Positions 17,284 through 26,463 of a stretch of 64,000 nt of DNA are shown here, in pieces. The stretch covers positions 3,748,001-3,812,000 of the forward strand of contig NZ_AP022848.1 of assembly GCF_011764485.1 (NCBI RefSeq), given 5' to 3'. The notes under the pieces are model-generated. The model searched no databases, was not told the DNA's origin, and was given only the letters and a program-made list of their open reading frames with translations. The DNA is from Bosea sp. ANAM02 (GTDB lineage: Bacteria; Pseudomonadota; Alphaproteobacteria; Rhizobiales; Beijerinckiaceae). The first letter of the stretch is position 1. The number at the start of each line of letters is the position of its first letter. Made by a program: the position numbers and the translations under genes.

Positions 17284-18151
17284 CGCCGCCTCCCTGTTCG
17301 TTATCGATGACGTAGCGGGCCGGCTGCGAGCCGTCCCGATCGGTGAAGCCATAGGCGCGCGCGAGATCGGCAACGTGGAGCACCTTGCCAGCATGTCGCG
17401 CGACATCTGGATCGGCAGCGAGGGCCGCGACAGCGCGGCCGGCATAGAGCGGGGTTTCGGTGGTCTCGGCGGCCAGGCCCGCGTCGCGGACGCGCTCGGT
17501 CAGGACATGGCCGGGCGAGAGGCCGAGCGCGGTGACGCCGAAGGGCTTCAGCTCTTCGGCCATCGCAAAGCTCAGGCGGTTCATCGCCGCCTTGGCGAGG
17601 TCGTAGAAGACATCGCCGAGATAGGCGCCGCCCATGTCGAAACTCACAGTGACGATGAGGCCCGAGCGCATCTGCACCATGGCCGGCGCGACCGCCCGCA
17701 CCAGCAGGAGCTGCGCATAGACGCCGCTCTCGAAGCTCTCGCCCAGCCGTGCCGCCGGACGGCGCCAGAACGGCGTGCCGAAGCCGGAGCCGTCGGGATA
17801 GCGTTCGCCGTCATAGCCTTCATTGCCGCCCCAGACCGCGTCGACGACGCAGTCGAGCCGGCCGAAGCGGCGCAGGGCCCAGGCGACGAGCCCGTCGACA
17901 TCGCGCTCGCTGGTATGGTCGCAGCGATAGGGATAGCCCTTGCCCCCGGCCGCCTCGACCTCGCGGGCCGCGTCCTCGAAAGTCTCAAGGCGCTGGTCGG
18001 TGCGCGGTCCAGCCTCGCTGGAGCGGCCGGTGACGATAACCGTCGCACCGGCCTCGCCCAGCGCCCTGGCGATGCCGCGGCCCACCCCGCGCGAGGCGCC
18101 GGCGACGAGGCAGATGCGGCCGGAGAGAGGCGGCTGCGCCGTCTCGTTCAC
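17267..18151 (-). CDS. SDR family oxidoreductase
   Basis: 294-aa short-chain dehydrogenase. The cofactor motif is GASRGVGRG; the catalytic Tyr and Lys lie in FYDLAKAAMNRL, preceded by a Ser in TVSFDMGG. An insertion around residues 100-135 (WGGNEGYDGERYPDG) is larger than in the common SDR core. The start is GTG at 18151; the stop of the upstream acyl-CoA dehydrogenase overlaps it as GTGA, a typical coupling arrangement. It is probably a step next to acyl-CoA dehydrogenation, such as hydroxyacyl or alcohol oxidation. That role is inferred from context only. Confidence 0.9.
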   Translation of the reverse strand: MNETAQPPLSGRICLVAGASRGVGRGIARALGEAGATVIVTGRSSEAGPRTDQRLETFEDAAREVEAAGGKGYPYRCDHTSERDVDGLVAWALRRFGRLDCVVDAVWGGNEGYDGERYPDGSGFGTPFWRRPAARLGESFESGVYAQLLLVRAVAPAMVQMRSGLIVTVSFDMGGAYLGDVFYDLAKAAMNRLSFAMAEELKPFGVTALGLSPGHVLTERVRDAGLAAETTETPLYAGRAVAALAADPDVARHAGKVLHVADLARAYGFTDRDGSQPARYVIDNEQGGGDVAQG

Positions 18152-19923
18152 GCGGCGAAGACCGCGGCCGCGTCGGCGATGGCGCCGGCGCCTTCCGTCA
18201 CCGCGAGTTCAAGCGCGGGAGCCTCGGTCGCGATGCATTCGGCATAGAAGCGGGCGGTGGCGAGATCGGCCGTGCCCTCGGCTTCCGAGCGGGTGGCGAG
18301 GGCCTTCTTCGCCAAGCCCGTGCCGCCCTGCGCCAGCGCGAAGAGCTTGAGATAGGGCGTCGCGCCGGCCAGCGCGTCCGCCAGCTTGCTGCCCAGCGTC
18401 GCCAGCATCCACTCCGTCGCGCGCTCCAGCGCATCGACGGCGGCGCCGAGGCGGGCGGCGGCGTGGCCGAAGCCCGGATCATTGGCGCGCTCGACCTCGG
18501 CGACGATGCCGCGCATCTCGGCGATCAGCGCCTGGACCGCATCGCCCTGCGACAGCGGCAGCTTGCGGGTGACGAGATCGATCGCCTGGATGCCGTTGGT
18601 GCCTTCGTAGATCGCGGCGATACGGGCATCGCGCAGGTGCTGGGCGGCGCCGGTCTCCTCGACGAAGCCCATGCCGCCATGAACCTGCACGCCGGTCGAG
18701 GCGACGTCGATGCCGATATCGGTGGCATAGGCCTTGGCGATCGGCGTCAGGATCGCAGCGCGCTCGGACGCCGCCCTGCGCCTGGCCTCGTCGGTCTCGC
18801 GATGCGAGCGGTCGAGCGCCTCGGCGACCTGATAGGAAATGGCGCGGGCGCCCTGCGTCTTGGCGCGCATGTCCATCAGCATGCGGCGCACGTCCGGATG
18901 GACGATGATCGGGCTCATCGGCGCACCCTTGGGCGCATCGAGCGCCGCGCCCTGCTTGCGCTCCTGGGCAAAGGCGAGCGCCTGCTGATAGGCGCGCTCG
19001 GCGATGGCGACACCCTGCAAGGCGACGTTGAGGCGCGCATTGTTCATCATCGTGAACATGCAGGCGAGGCCGCGATTCTCCTCGCCGATCAGCCAGCCGA
19101 TGGCGCCGTCATTGTCGCCGAAGGCCATCGAGCAGGTCGGCGAGGCATGGATGCCGAGCTTGTGCTCGATGCCGGAGCAGCGCAGGTCGTTGCGCTGCGC
19201 AAGCGATCCATCGGCATTGACGAGGAACTTCGGCACGAGGAAGAGCGAGATGCCGCGCGTGCCGGGAGGGGCATCGGGCAGGCGCGCCAGCACCAGGTGG
19301 ATGATGTTCCCGGTCAGATCGTGCTCGCCATAAGTGATGAAGATCTTCTGGCCGGTGATGCGATAGGTGCCGTCCCCGACGCGCTCGGCCTTGCTGCGCA
19401 GCGCGTTGAGATCGGAGCCGGCCTGCGGCTCGGTCAGGTTCATGGTGCCCATCCACTCGCCGGAGACGAGCTTGGCGAGATAGGTCTCCTTGAGATAGTC
19501 GGAGCCGTGCGCATGGAGCGCCTCGATCGCGCCGACCGTCAGCAACGGGCCGAGCGCGAAGGCGAAGGCCGCCGAATTCCACATCTCGATGCAGGCCGAT
19601 TGCAGCAGCGTCGGCAGGCCCTGCCCGCCATAGGCTTCCGGCGCCGGCAGCGCGTTCCAGCCGGCCTCGGCCCAGGCCTTGTAGGCCTCCTTCCAGCCCG
19701 GCGGCGTGGTGACGGCACCGTCCTTCAGCTTCGAGCCGTTGAGATCGCCGACGCGGTTGAGCGGCGCGATCACGTCGTTGGCGAATTTCGCGGCCTCGTC
19801 GAGCACGGCTTCCGCCACGCCGCCTTCGAGTTCCGGCACCAGCCCGTCGGCGATCAGCATGTCGAGACCCGCGACATGGCGCATGGTGGAGAGCATGTCC
19901 GAAACCGGGGCGCGATAGCTCAT
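18148..19923 (-). CDS. Acyl-CoA dehydrogenase (DmdC/FadE-like, with C-terminal extension)
   Basis: 591-aa flavoprotein. It has the acyl-CoA dehydrogenase N-terminal, middle (MNLTEPQAGSDL, GQKIFITYGEHD) and FAD C-terminal domains, plus an extra C-terminal domain of about 120 aa. That layout matches the large DmdC/acyl-CoA dehydrogenase subgroup. The catalytic Glu is expected in YEGTNGIQA. It oxidises an acyl-CoA to the enoyl-CoA, passing electrons to ETF. Start MSYRAPVSDM with gggag upstream; eight further in-frame codons upstream are unlikely to be translated. It heads an operon with two SDR genes. A 14-bp AT-rich palindrome at 20066-20079 lies in the upstream region. Confidence 0.93.
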   Translation of the reverse strand: MSYRAPVSDMLSTMRHVAGLDMLIADGLVPELEGGVAEAVLDEAAKFANDVIAPLNRVGDLNGSKLKDGAVTTPPGWKEAYKAWAEAGWNALPAPEAYGGQGLPTLLQSACIEMWNSAAFAFALGPLLTVGAIEALHAHGSDYLKETYLAKLVSGEWMGTMNLTEPQAGSDLNALRSKAERVGDGTYRITGQKIFITYGEHDLTGNIIHLVLARLPDAPPGTRGISLFLVPKFLVNADGSLAQRNDLRCSGIEHKLGIHASPTCSMAFGDNDGAIGWLIGEENRGLACMFTMMNNARLNVALQGVAIAERAYQQALAFAQERKQGAALDAPKGAPMSPIIVHPDVRRMLMDMRAKTQGARAISYQVAEALDRSHRETDEARRRAASERAAILTPIAKAYATDIGIDVASTGVQVHGGMGFVEETGAAQHLRDARIAAIYEGTNGIQAIDLVTRKLPLSQGDAVQALIAEMRGIVAEVERANDPGFGHAAARLGAAVDALERATEWMLATLGSKLADALAGATPYLKLFALAQGGTGLAKKALATRSEAEGTADLATARFYAECIATEAPALELAVTEGAGAIADAAAVFAA

Positions 19924-20065
19924 AGGTCGTCTCCCTGAGGCCGGCATTTGCCCGCGAAGGCAGCCGCAGCCTGCATTTGCCGTTGCCGCGATGGTAGCGA
20001 GGAACTATCGCCTAAGCCACGCGCAAGCGAGCGCGACCTTCGTCCCGTGCCGCGCCCATCAGTTA

Positions 20066-20079
20066 GTTTATATATAAAC
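20066..20079. promoter_or_regulatory. 14-bp AT palindrome in a divergent gap
   Basis: gtttatatataaac is a perfect palindrome in GC-rich surroundings. It lies 143 bp upstream of the acyl-CoA dehydrogenase start and 20 bp before the tsaC GTG. It could be a repressor operator or part of a promoter -10 region. No binding protein is identified. Confidence 0.45.
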
Positions 20080-20099
20080 CATCATCGGTCAATCGCATC

Positions 20100-21080
20100 G
20101 TGAACCAGCCCGCGCCTCCTCCTCGCCAGACGAAGCTCCTCGCCGCCGATGCCTCCGGCATCGGCGAAGCGGCTGAGCTGCTGCGGGCGGGCTGCCTCGT
20201 CGCGATGCCCACCGAGACGGTCTACGGACTCGCGGCCGATGCGACCTCGGGCACAGCGGTTGCCGGCATCTACGCCGCCAAGGAGCGGCCGAGCTTCAAC
20301 CCGCTGATCTCGCACCTGCCCGATCTGGCTAGCGCGCGCCGGCAGGGCCTGTTCGATGCGAATGCGCTGGCGCTGGCACAAGCCTTCTGGCCGGGGCCGT
20401 TGACGCTGGTCGTGCCGGCCTCGTCCGGATGCACCGTGAGCGATCTGGCGCGGGCGGGGCTGCCTTCGGTCGCCTTGCGTGTTCCGGCTCATCCGGTCGC
20501 ACATGCCGTGCTGGAAGCGGCCGGGCGGCCGATAGCGGCGCCCTCGGCCAATCGCTCCGGCCGGATCAGCGCGACCAGCGCCGCGCACGTGATGGCCGAT
20601 CTCGAGGGGCGTATCGATGCCGTTCTCGATGCGGGCCCGACCGAGGTCGGCGTCGAATCGACCATCGTCGCCTGCCTCGACGGCGCGCCCCGTCTGCTGC
20701 GCCCCGGCGGCGTGCCGCGCGAGGCGATCGAGCGGGTCATCGGCCGGCCGCTGGTGATCGCAGGCGATGCCGGCCACGCGCCGATCTCGCCCGGCATGCT
20801 CGCCTCGCATTATGCGCCGGCGGCGCGGGTCAGGCTCGACGCGAAAGCGCCGGAGGACGGCGAAGCCTGGCTCGGCTTCGGTCCCGAGGCGCACGAGCAC
20901 CCGGCCTCGCTCAATCTCAGCCCGAGCGGCGACCTGCGCGAGGCTGCCGCTCATCTCTTCGGCCATATGCGCCGGCTCGACGAAATGGGGCGGAGGACCA
21001 TCGCGGTCGCCCGCATTCCCGAGCATGGGCTGGGCGAGGCGATCAACGACCGTTTGCGGCGCGCGGCCGCGCCGCGCTGA
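20100..21080 (+). CDS. L-threonylcarbamoyladenylate synthase (Sua5/TsaC)
   Basis: 326-aa protein making threonylcarbamoyl-AMP from threonine, bicarbonate and ATP, the first step of t6A37 tRNA modification. The YrdC domain covers about residues 20-200, with PTETVYGLAADAT, KERPSFNPLI and PSANRSG. A C-terminal Sua5 domain follows, making it the long Sua5 form rather than the short TsaC form. The linker carries SPGMLASHYAP, the Sua5 motif that closes the active site. The predicted start is GTG at 20100, with no strong ribosome-binding site visible. It is divergent from the acyl-CoA dehydrogenase operon. Essential housekeeping gene by family knowledge. Confidence 0.94.
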   Translation: MNQPAPPPRQTKLLAADASGIGEAAELLRAGCLVAMPTETVYGLAADATSGTAVAGIYAAKERPSFNPLISHLPDLASARRQGLFDANALALAQAFWPGPLTLVVPASSGCTVSDLARAGLPSVALRVPAHPVAHAVLEAAGRPIAAPSANRSGRISATSAAHVMADLEGRIDAVLDAGPTEVGVESTIVACLDGAPRLLRPGGVPREAIERVIGRPLVIAGDAGHAPISPGMLASHYAPAARVRLDAKAPEDGEAWLGFGPEAHEHPASLNLSPSGDLREAAAHLFGHMRRLDEMGRRTIAVARIPEHGLGEAINDRLRRAAAPR

Positions 21081-21089
21081 AGGTTTCAC

Positions 21090-21207
21090 AGCCCTCATCC
21101 TGAGGAGCGAGCCAAAGGCTCGCGTCTCGAAGGATGCTCCGGGAGGCTCCGGCGACATCTGGAGCATCCTTCGAGACGCCGCTTCGCGGCTCCTCAGGAC
21201 GAGGGCT
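21090..21207. repeat. Family A palindromic element, copy 4
   Basis: 118-bp palindrome between tsaC/Sua5 and the LysR gene. The right outer arm has one change (aggacgagggct instead of aggatgagggct). Confidence 0.92.
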
Positions 21208-21298
21208 TGGATACGATCCGCTCTCTCGGATTTGAATTCCTCCAGCTTGCATCACTGCAAGATATCGGCTTGCGTGCGCGCAGGAGGATGCCTTGCCG

Positions 21299-22198
21299 AT
21301 GAATGCCAAGCTTGCCTGGGACGATTTCCGGCTGATCAAGGCCATCGCCGATCATGACGGGCTGACCGGGGCGGCGGCGGCGCTCTCGGTCAATCATTCG
21401 ACCGTGTTCCGGCGGCTCGGCCAGATCGAGGAGCTCGTCGGCCTCCCACTCTTCGAGCGGCGCAAGACCGGCTATGTCGCGACGGTCGCCGGTGCCGAGA
21501 TGGCGGCGCTGGCGAGCCGCATGGACGAGGACGTCACCGCCTTCGCCCGGCGCCTTGCCGGGCGGGACGTAGCCCCGTCGGGCGAGTTGCGGATCACCAC
21601 GACCGACACGCTCTACCAGAACGTGCTGCTGCCGATCTTCGCCGCCTTCCGCAAGGCGCATCCGCTCATCCGCCTCGATGTCGTCATTGGCAACCAGGCC
21701 CTCAACCTGTCGAAGCGCGACGCCGATATCGCGATCCGCGCCAGCGACACGCCGGGCGAGACGCTGGTCGGCCGGCGCATCGCCACCATCGCCTGGGCGA
21801 TCTATGGCCGCGCCGCGGACGGCATCGCGCCCGAGGAGGAGGCCAGCCCCGCCCTGCTCTACCAGCGCGACTGGGTCGCGCTCGGCGACCAGCTCTCGCA
21901 TGTGAAGGCGGCCCGCTTCGTGCGCGAGCATGTCGCCCCGGAGCGGATCGCGCTGAAGAGCTCGGCCGTGCTCGGGATCGCCGAGGCGGTGGCGCAGGGC
22001 CTCGGCATCGGCCCGCTGCCCTGCTTCATCGCCGATCAGCGATCGGACCTGATCCGGCTGCTGCCGCCCAATCCGGATTTCGCCACGGGCCTCTGGGTCT
22101 TGACCCATCCCGATATCCGGCATGTGCCGCGCGTGCGCGCCTTCATGGATTTCTGCAGCAACGAGCTGGCGCGGCAGCGGGCGCTGTTCGAGGGGTAG
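21299..22198 (+). CDS. LysR family transcriptional regulator
   Basis: About 299 aa. An N-terminal winged helix-turn-helix (DFRLIKAIADHDGLTGAAAA) with a recognition-helix stretch SVNHSTVFRRLGQIEE leads to a LysR substrate-binding domain at about residues 90-295. The subgroup looks like the VcI/AaeR-type regulators that start with a short N-terminus. The start is ATG at 21299; a TTG at 21293 is better spaced from aggagg, so the protein may begin two residues earlier. No divergent partner is adjacent, so the target is not evident. The next gene, an AcuI-like reductase, is on the opposite strand and convergent. Confidence 0.92.
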   Translation: MNAKLAWDDFRLIKAIADHDGLTGAAAALSVNHSTVFRRLGQIEELVGLPLFERRKTGYVATVAGAEMAALASRMDEDVTAFARRLAGRDVAPSGELRITTTDTLYQNVLLPIFAAFRKAHPLIRLDVVIGNQALNLSKRDADIAIRASDTPGETLVGRRIATIAWAIYGRAADGIAPEEEASPALLYQRDWVALGDQLSHVKAARFVREHVAPERIALKSSAVLGIAEAVAQGLGIGPLPCFIADQRSDLIRLLPPNPDFATGLWVLTHPDIRHVPRVRAFMDFCSNELARQRALFEG

Positions 22199-22249
22199 GC
22201 GCCTGCGCAGACCTGATCTCACTTTATGGCCGCGACATGGCCCCAGCTC

Positions 22250-22340
22250 GTCATGCTCGCCCTTGTGGCGAGCATCCACGTCTTGAACACCACCTTCGAC
22301 CCGCGAAGACGTGGATGGTCGCCACAAGGGCGAGCATGAC
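22250..22340. repeat. Family B palindromic element, copy 4 (lacZ-free 'gtcatgctcgccc' subtype)
   Basis: 91-bp inverted repeat with arms gtcatgctcgcccttgtggc and gccacaagggcgagcatgac and an inner catccacgtctt / aagacgtggatg pair. It lies between the convergent LysR and AcuI-like genes. A shorter relative is at 30882-30972. Confidence 0.9.
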
Positions 22341-22371
22341 GGAAGCAATGACGGCGTGGTCCCGTGCAACC

Positions 22372-23358
22372 TCAGCCGATCTCGACGACCACCCGGCCCT
22401 TTACCTTGCCCTCGACGATCGCCTTGCCCGTCTCGATCACCGCTTCCAGCGGGATCGTCGTGGTGATCAGGGCGAGCTTGTCGCGGTCGAGATCGCTGGC
22501 GAGGCGCGCCCACGCCTCGATCCGGCGCGGTTTCGGGCACATCACCGAATCGACGCCGAGAAGCGCGACGCCGCGCAGGATGAAGGGCGCGACAGAAGCC
22601 GGCAAGTCCATGCCCTGCGCCAGCCCGCAGGCGGCGATGGCGCCGCCGTACTTGGTCATCGAGAGCAGGTTCGCCAGGGTATGGGAGCCGACGGCATCGA
22701 CGCCGGCGATCCAGCGCTCCTTGCCGAGCGGCCGGCCGGGCGCCGCCAGTTCGTTCCGGTCGATGATTTCGGCCGCGCCCAGGCTCTTGAGGTAATCGGC
22801 CTCCTCGGCCCGGCCGGTCGAGGCGATGACATGCCAGCCGGCCTTGGCCAAAAGCGCGATCGCGACCGAGCCGACGCCGCCGGCAGCGCCGGTGACCACG
22901 ACCGGACCATCAGAGGGCTTCAGGCCGTGCTTCTCCAGCGCGAGCACGCAGAGCATGGCGGTGTAGCCGGCGGTGCCGACGGCCATCGCCTCGGCGGGGG
23001 TAAGTCCTTCCGGCAGCGGCACCAGCCAGTCGCCCTTGACCCTGCTCTTTTGGGCGTAGGCCCCGAGATGGGTCTCGCCCGTGCCCCAGCCATTGAGCAC
23101 GACGAGGTCGCCAGGCTTGAAATCGGGATGATCGGAGGCCTCGACCCGGCCAGCGAAATCGATGCCGGGAATCATCGGCCAGCGGCGCACCACCGGCGCC
23201 TTGCCGGTGACGGCGAGCCCGTCCTTGTAGTTCACCGTCGAATGCGTGACGCGGACGGTGACATCGCCCTCCATCAGGTCGCTCTCGGCGAAATCGGTGA
23301 AGGCGAGGTTCGGGCCGGCCTCGCCCTTGGTCGCCACGAGGGCCTTGAACGTCGTCAT
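22372..23358 (-). CDS. Acrylyl-CoA reductase / YhdH-type quinone oxidoreductase (MDR superfamily)
   Basis: 328-aa medium-chain dehydrogenase/reductase without catalytic zinc. The family pattern [26 protein letters not shown] fits the AcuI/YhdH group; the NADP-binding motif is [12 protein letters not shown]. AcuI reduces acryloyl-CoA to propionyl-CoA with NADPH. YhdH relatives are annotated as oxidoreductases of uncertain substrate. Start [15 protein letters not shown], with gggagc before it; seven extra in-frame codons upstream are unlikely. It is followed by a repeat and stands upstream of the MFS gene 3' end on the same strand. Detoxification of reactive acryloyl-CoA is the likely role, by inference. 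Confidence 0.9.
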   Translation of the reverse strand: MTTFKALVATKGEAGPNLAFTDFAESDLMEGDVTVRVTHSTVNYKDGLAVTGKAPVVRRWPMIPGIDFAGRVEASDHPDFKPGDLVVLNGWGTGETHLGAYAQKSRVKGDWLVPLPEGLTPAEAMAVGTAGYTAMLCVLALEKHGLKPSDGPVVVTGAAGGVGSVAIALLAKAGWHVIASTGRAEEADYLKSLGAAEIIDRNELAAPGRPLGKERWIAGVDAVGSHTLANLLSMTKYGGAIAACGLAQGMDLPASVAPFILRGVALLGVDSVMCPKPRRIEAWARLASDLDRDKLALITTTIPLEAVIETGKAIVEGKVKGRVVVEIG

Positions 23359-23455
23359 GACATGCTCCCGAGCATTCAAACGCGAAGGCCGACAAGGTTG
23401 CAGCGGCGTGGCGCCACCGCAACCCCATCGGCCGTGTATAGACGCGTCTTCCCGA

Positions 23456-24688
23456 TCAGGCAGGCTGCGCTTCCGGCCGGCTCACCGGGCGTTCGACGAT
23501 CGGCAGGTTGATCAGGGCCGAGGCGACGCCGAGCGCGACCGAGAGCCACCAGACGAACTGGTAATTGCCCATCGATTCGTAGAGCACGCCGCCAAGCCAG
23601 ACGCCGAGGAAACCACCCACCTGATGCGAGAAGAAGGCGAAACCGTAGAGCATCGCCATGTACTTGGTGCCGAACATCAGCATCACTAGCGAGGAGGTCG
23701 GCGGCACGGTCGAGAGCCAGAACAGGCCGATGACGATGCCGAAGGTGATCGCAGTCACAGGGCTCGGCGGCAGCAGGATGAAGGCGGCGATCGCGACCGC
23801 GCGGCCAAGATAGATCCAGGCGAGGAGATGGCGCTTCGGCATCCGCGTCGAGAGCCAGCCCGAGGACAACGAACCGACGGCATTGGCGAGACCGATCACT
23901 GCGAGCGTCCAGCCGCCAACCCAGGCCGGCAGGCCGGCATCCTTGAGATAGGCCGGCATATGCACGGTGATGAAGGCGAGCTGGAAGCCGCAGGTGAAGA
24001 AGCCGAGCACGAGCAGGACGTAGCTGCGGTGCTTGAAGGCCTCGCCCAGCGCCTGCGCGATCGTCTGATTGGGCAGGTTGGCCGCGGCTGCGCCCACCGC
24101 GGCGCCGGTCTTGCGCGTCGCCATGACGATCGAGATCGGCAGGATCGGCAGCAGCGTGAAGGCGAAGACGACGAGCGCCTGCTGCCAGCCCAGCGTCTCG
24201 ATCAGGATGTTGCCGATCGGCGGAAACAGGAATTGGCCGAAGGAGCCGGCCGCCGTTCCGGCGCCGAAGGCCATCGGCCGCCACTGCTCCGGCAGCAGCT
24301 TGCCGAAGGCGGCGAGCACGAGATTGAACGAGCACGCCGAAAGGCCGAATCCGATCAGCACGCCGGCGCCGAGATGGAGCTGCAGCGGTGTCGTCGCATA
24401 CGCCATCATCACGAGGCCGGCTGCATAAAGGATCGCGCCGACGCAGAGCACGCGCACCGTGCCGTAGCGATCGGCGATCGCACCGGCGAAGGGCGCACCA
24501 AGGCCCCAGAGCAGGTTCTGGATCGCCAGCGCCAGGCCGAAAATGTCACGGCCCCAGTTGAACTGGACCGTCATCGGGATCTGGAACAGGCCGGCGCTGG
24601 CGCGCGGCCCGAAGGTAATCAGGGCGATCAGGCAGCCGGCGGCGACGATGATCTCCGGAGCGTAGCTGCGCGCTGGCGTGGACGTCAT
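23456..24688 (-). CDS. MFS transporter
   Basis: 410-aa major facilitator with about twelve transmembrane helices. The loop 2-3 signature is present as [13 protein letters not shown], and a second copy of the pattern, [11 protein letters not shown], lies between helices 8 and 9. Similarity in style is to the oxalate/formate or monocarboxylate antiporter branch (for example [20 protein letters not shown]), but this is only a weak guess. It is followed on the same strand by the AcuI-like reductase about 100 bp downstream, so the two may be expressed together. ATG start. Substrate unknown. Confidence 0.9.
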   Translation of the reverse strand: MTSTPARSYAPEIIVAAGCLIALITFGPRASAGLFQIPMTVQFNWGRDIFGLALAIQNLLWGLGAPFAGAIADRYGTVRVLCVGAILYAAGLVMMAYATTPLQLHLGAGVLIGFGLSACSFNLVLAAFGKLLPEQWRPMAFGAGTAAGSFGQFLFPPIGNILIETLGWQQALVVFAFTLLPILPISIVMATRKTGAAVGAAAANLPNQTIAQALGEAFKHRSYVLLVLGFFTCGFQLAFITVHMPAYLKDAGLPAWVGGWTLAVIGLANAVGSLSSGWLSTRMPKRHLLAWIYLGRAVAIAAFILLPPSPVTAITFGIVIGLFWLSTVPPTSSLVMLMFGTKYMAMLYGFAFFSHQVGGFLGVWLGGVLYESMGNYQFVWWLSVALGVASALINLPIVERPVSRPEAQPA

Positions 24689-24810
24689 GGCTATCTCCGA
24701 TAGCGTCGAATGTGTGGCTACACGTTAGCGGCCCGACCGCAGGGCAACCAGCGCGATTTCGTGAAATCTCGCATCACCACAAAGCATGGAAGGCAAGAAG
24801 GCACGCGCCG

Positions 24811-24825
24811 TTAACCGGCGCTCAA
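24811..24825. promoter_or_regulatory. Near-consensus CtrA-type site (TTAA-N7-TCAA)
   Basis: ttaaccggcgctcaa has the spacing of a CtrA site but one mismatch in the second half-site. It lies about 90-100 bp before the SleB-type hydrolase start. Weaker than the two perfect sites near 39.5 and 43.5 kb. Confidence 0.3.
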
Positions 24826-24913
24826 CCTTACCGAGGCGATAACGGATTCCAACGAAGGCGCGCTGGGTCGGCCGCGTTTTTCGTTCCGTGCGATCGGGAC
24901 GGGTTTTGTCGCT

Positions 24914-26221
24914 TTGAGTCATTGGCGTGTGCACAGGCATGGGCGGAAGGCGCGCCCCCTCGGCATCAGATGGGCCGCGAGCACCGTCGCGCCCTGGGCC
25001 CTGTCCGTCGGCATGCTCGTTTCCTTCACCGCCTCCGCCGGCCAGAATTTCGGACCGACCGGCCTGCCGTCCAGCGCCATCGCCCGCGTCGCGCCGGGTC
25101 CCGTCTCCGAACTGGCCGAGGGCCCTTCGATGCTGGTCGCGGCCAGCGCCTTCCGGCTGCCCGGCCTCGCGCTCACATCCGCCGTCACGCAGGCGAAGCT
25201 GTCCTTCGAGGACCCCGAGCGCCGCATCGTCGTCGATCCGCGCGCCCCGCGCGAAGACATGAAGCGCACCGCCGCCGCGACCTTCCCCGAGGTCGACCGC
25301 ACCGCCAAGGGCGACATGCTGCCGAGCCTGCGGCCGGGCCTCTCGGAGCATCCGTCGATCGAGCTGGAGCGCGTCGTCTTCGGCGACACCCAGCCGACGC
25401 TGATCTCGGGAGGGTTCTCGCTCGACGCCATGCGCGCGGCGGAAGCCGTGGACGGGCCGCAGACCGGTTTCGAGCCCTATGCCGACGACGAAGGCCTGAC
25501 CGACCCGGCCCTGTCCGATTCCTCGCCCGTCTCGCCGTTGAAACCGAAGATCACCTCGGCGCGGCAGGCCGAGCTGCATCTGGAAAGCATCGACGGTTCG
25601 TCGCCTTCCGCCCCGCGGACCAGCAAGACCTCGACGCTCACGCCGCTCGTCGGCTCGATGATCGGCACGCTGACCCCCCCGGCCCTGCCGGCTCATGCCG
25701 CCCCGCAGCAGCGCGGGCGGATCGCGCTGGCCTCGGCGCCTGCCAATCGCGACCTGCGCCTCGCCGAGCCTGGCGTGAAGCAGGACTACACCAGCCTGAT
25801 CGCGCCGGAGAACATGGCGAAGGAGCAGCGCTGCCTCGCCGAGGCCGTCTATTTCGAGGCCCGATCCGAGTCGCTCATGGGCCAGGCCGCCGTGGCGCAG
25901 GTGGTGCTGAACCGCGTGAAAAGCGGCCTCTATCCGAGCAGCGTCTGCGGCGTGGTCTACCAGAACAGCAACCGCTATCTTGCCTGCCAGTTCACCTTCA
26001 CCTGCGAAGGCAAGTCGCTGCGCATCACCGAGCCCGCGTCCTGGCGCGATGCGGTCAGGATCGCGCGCGAAGTCTATGACGGCACGACCTATCTGGCGGA
26101 AGTCGGCGCCTCGACGCATTACCACGCCAATTACGTGCGGCCTTACTGGGCGAAGAAGCTCAAGAAGATGGATACGATCGGCCAGCATGTCTTCTACCAG
26201 CTGCGGCCGGGGCAGACCTGA
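24914..26221 (+). CDS. SleB-type cell wall hydrolase
   Basis: 435-aa exported protein. The N-terminus is basic (HRHGRKARP) with a hydrophobic stretch (APWALSVGMLVSFTASAG), a signal peptide or signal anchor. A long, probably disordered linker of about 250 residues follows. The C-terminal Hydrolase_2/SleB domain (about residues 300-430) holds CLAEAVYFEARSES, with the presumed catalytic Glu, and STHYHANYVRPYW. Family members are lytic transglycosylases or amidases acting on peptidoglycan. The start is uncertain: TTG at 24914 gives the longest frame and GTG at 24929 is equally plausible. Neither has a strong ribosome-binding site. Confidence 0.88.
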   Translation: MSHWRVHRHGRKARPLGIRWAASTVAPWALSVGMLVSFTASAGQNFGPTGLPSSAIARVAPGPVSELAEGPSMLVAASAFRLPGLALTSAVTQAKLSFEDPERRIVVDPRAPREDMKRTAAATFPEVDRTAKGDMLPSLRPGLSEHPSIELERVVFGDTQPTLISGGFSLDAMRAAEAVDGPQTGFEPYADDEGLTDPALSDSSPVSPLKPKITSARQAELHLESIDGSSPSAPRTSKTSTLTPLVGSMIGTLTPPALPAHAAPQQRGRIALASAPANRDLRLAEPGVKQDYTSLIAPENMAKEQRCLAEAVYFEARSESLMGQAAVAQVVLNRVKSGLYPSSVCGVVYQNSNRYLACQFTFTCEGKSLRITEPASWRDAVRIAREVYDGTTYLAEVGASTHYHANYVRPYWAKKLKKMDTIGQHVFYQLRPGQT

Positions 26222-26361
26222 GCGCACGGCCGCCATTCCGTTAACGTGCTTTCATGCGACATGCGCCCGCGCGAAGATCGTGGAATCGCTAAAATGCGAG
26301 TGGTTTCCTTCACTTGCCGGCAAGCGGAGTGAATGAGCCCCACAGGTGGCAACTGGTTAAT

Positions 26362-26387
26362 TTTACCTTGTTTTAGCGTTTACCTTG
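26362..26387 (+). promoter_or_regulatory. Direct repeat tttaccttg spaced 17 bp
   Basis: Two identical 9-mers, tttaccttg at 26362 and 26379, lie in an AT-rich patch about 75-100 bp upstream of the secreted repeat-protein gene. The 17-bp period could mark a dimeric activator site. No regulator is identified. Confidence 0.4.
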
Positions 26388-26463
26388 CGTTCATCACTCT
26401 GAACGGGCTTCCTGTCTTCAACGAACGGCGCCTGGCGCCGGAACCGACAGAGTCAGGTCCAAC

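Noticed and set aside
24755..24768. gatttc-gt-gaaatc inverted repeat upstream of the MFS gene
   Set aside because: Only 6-bp arms; a match this short is expected by chance in a region of this size, so I do not call an operator.
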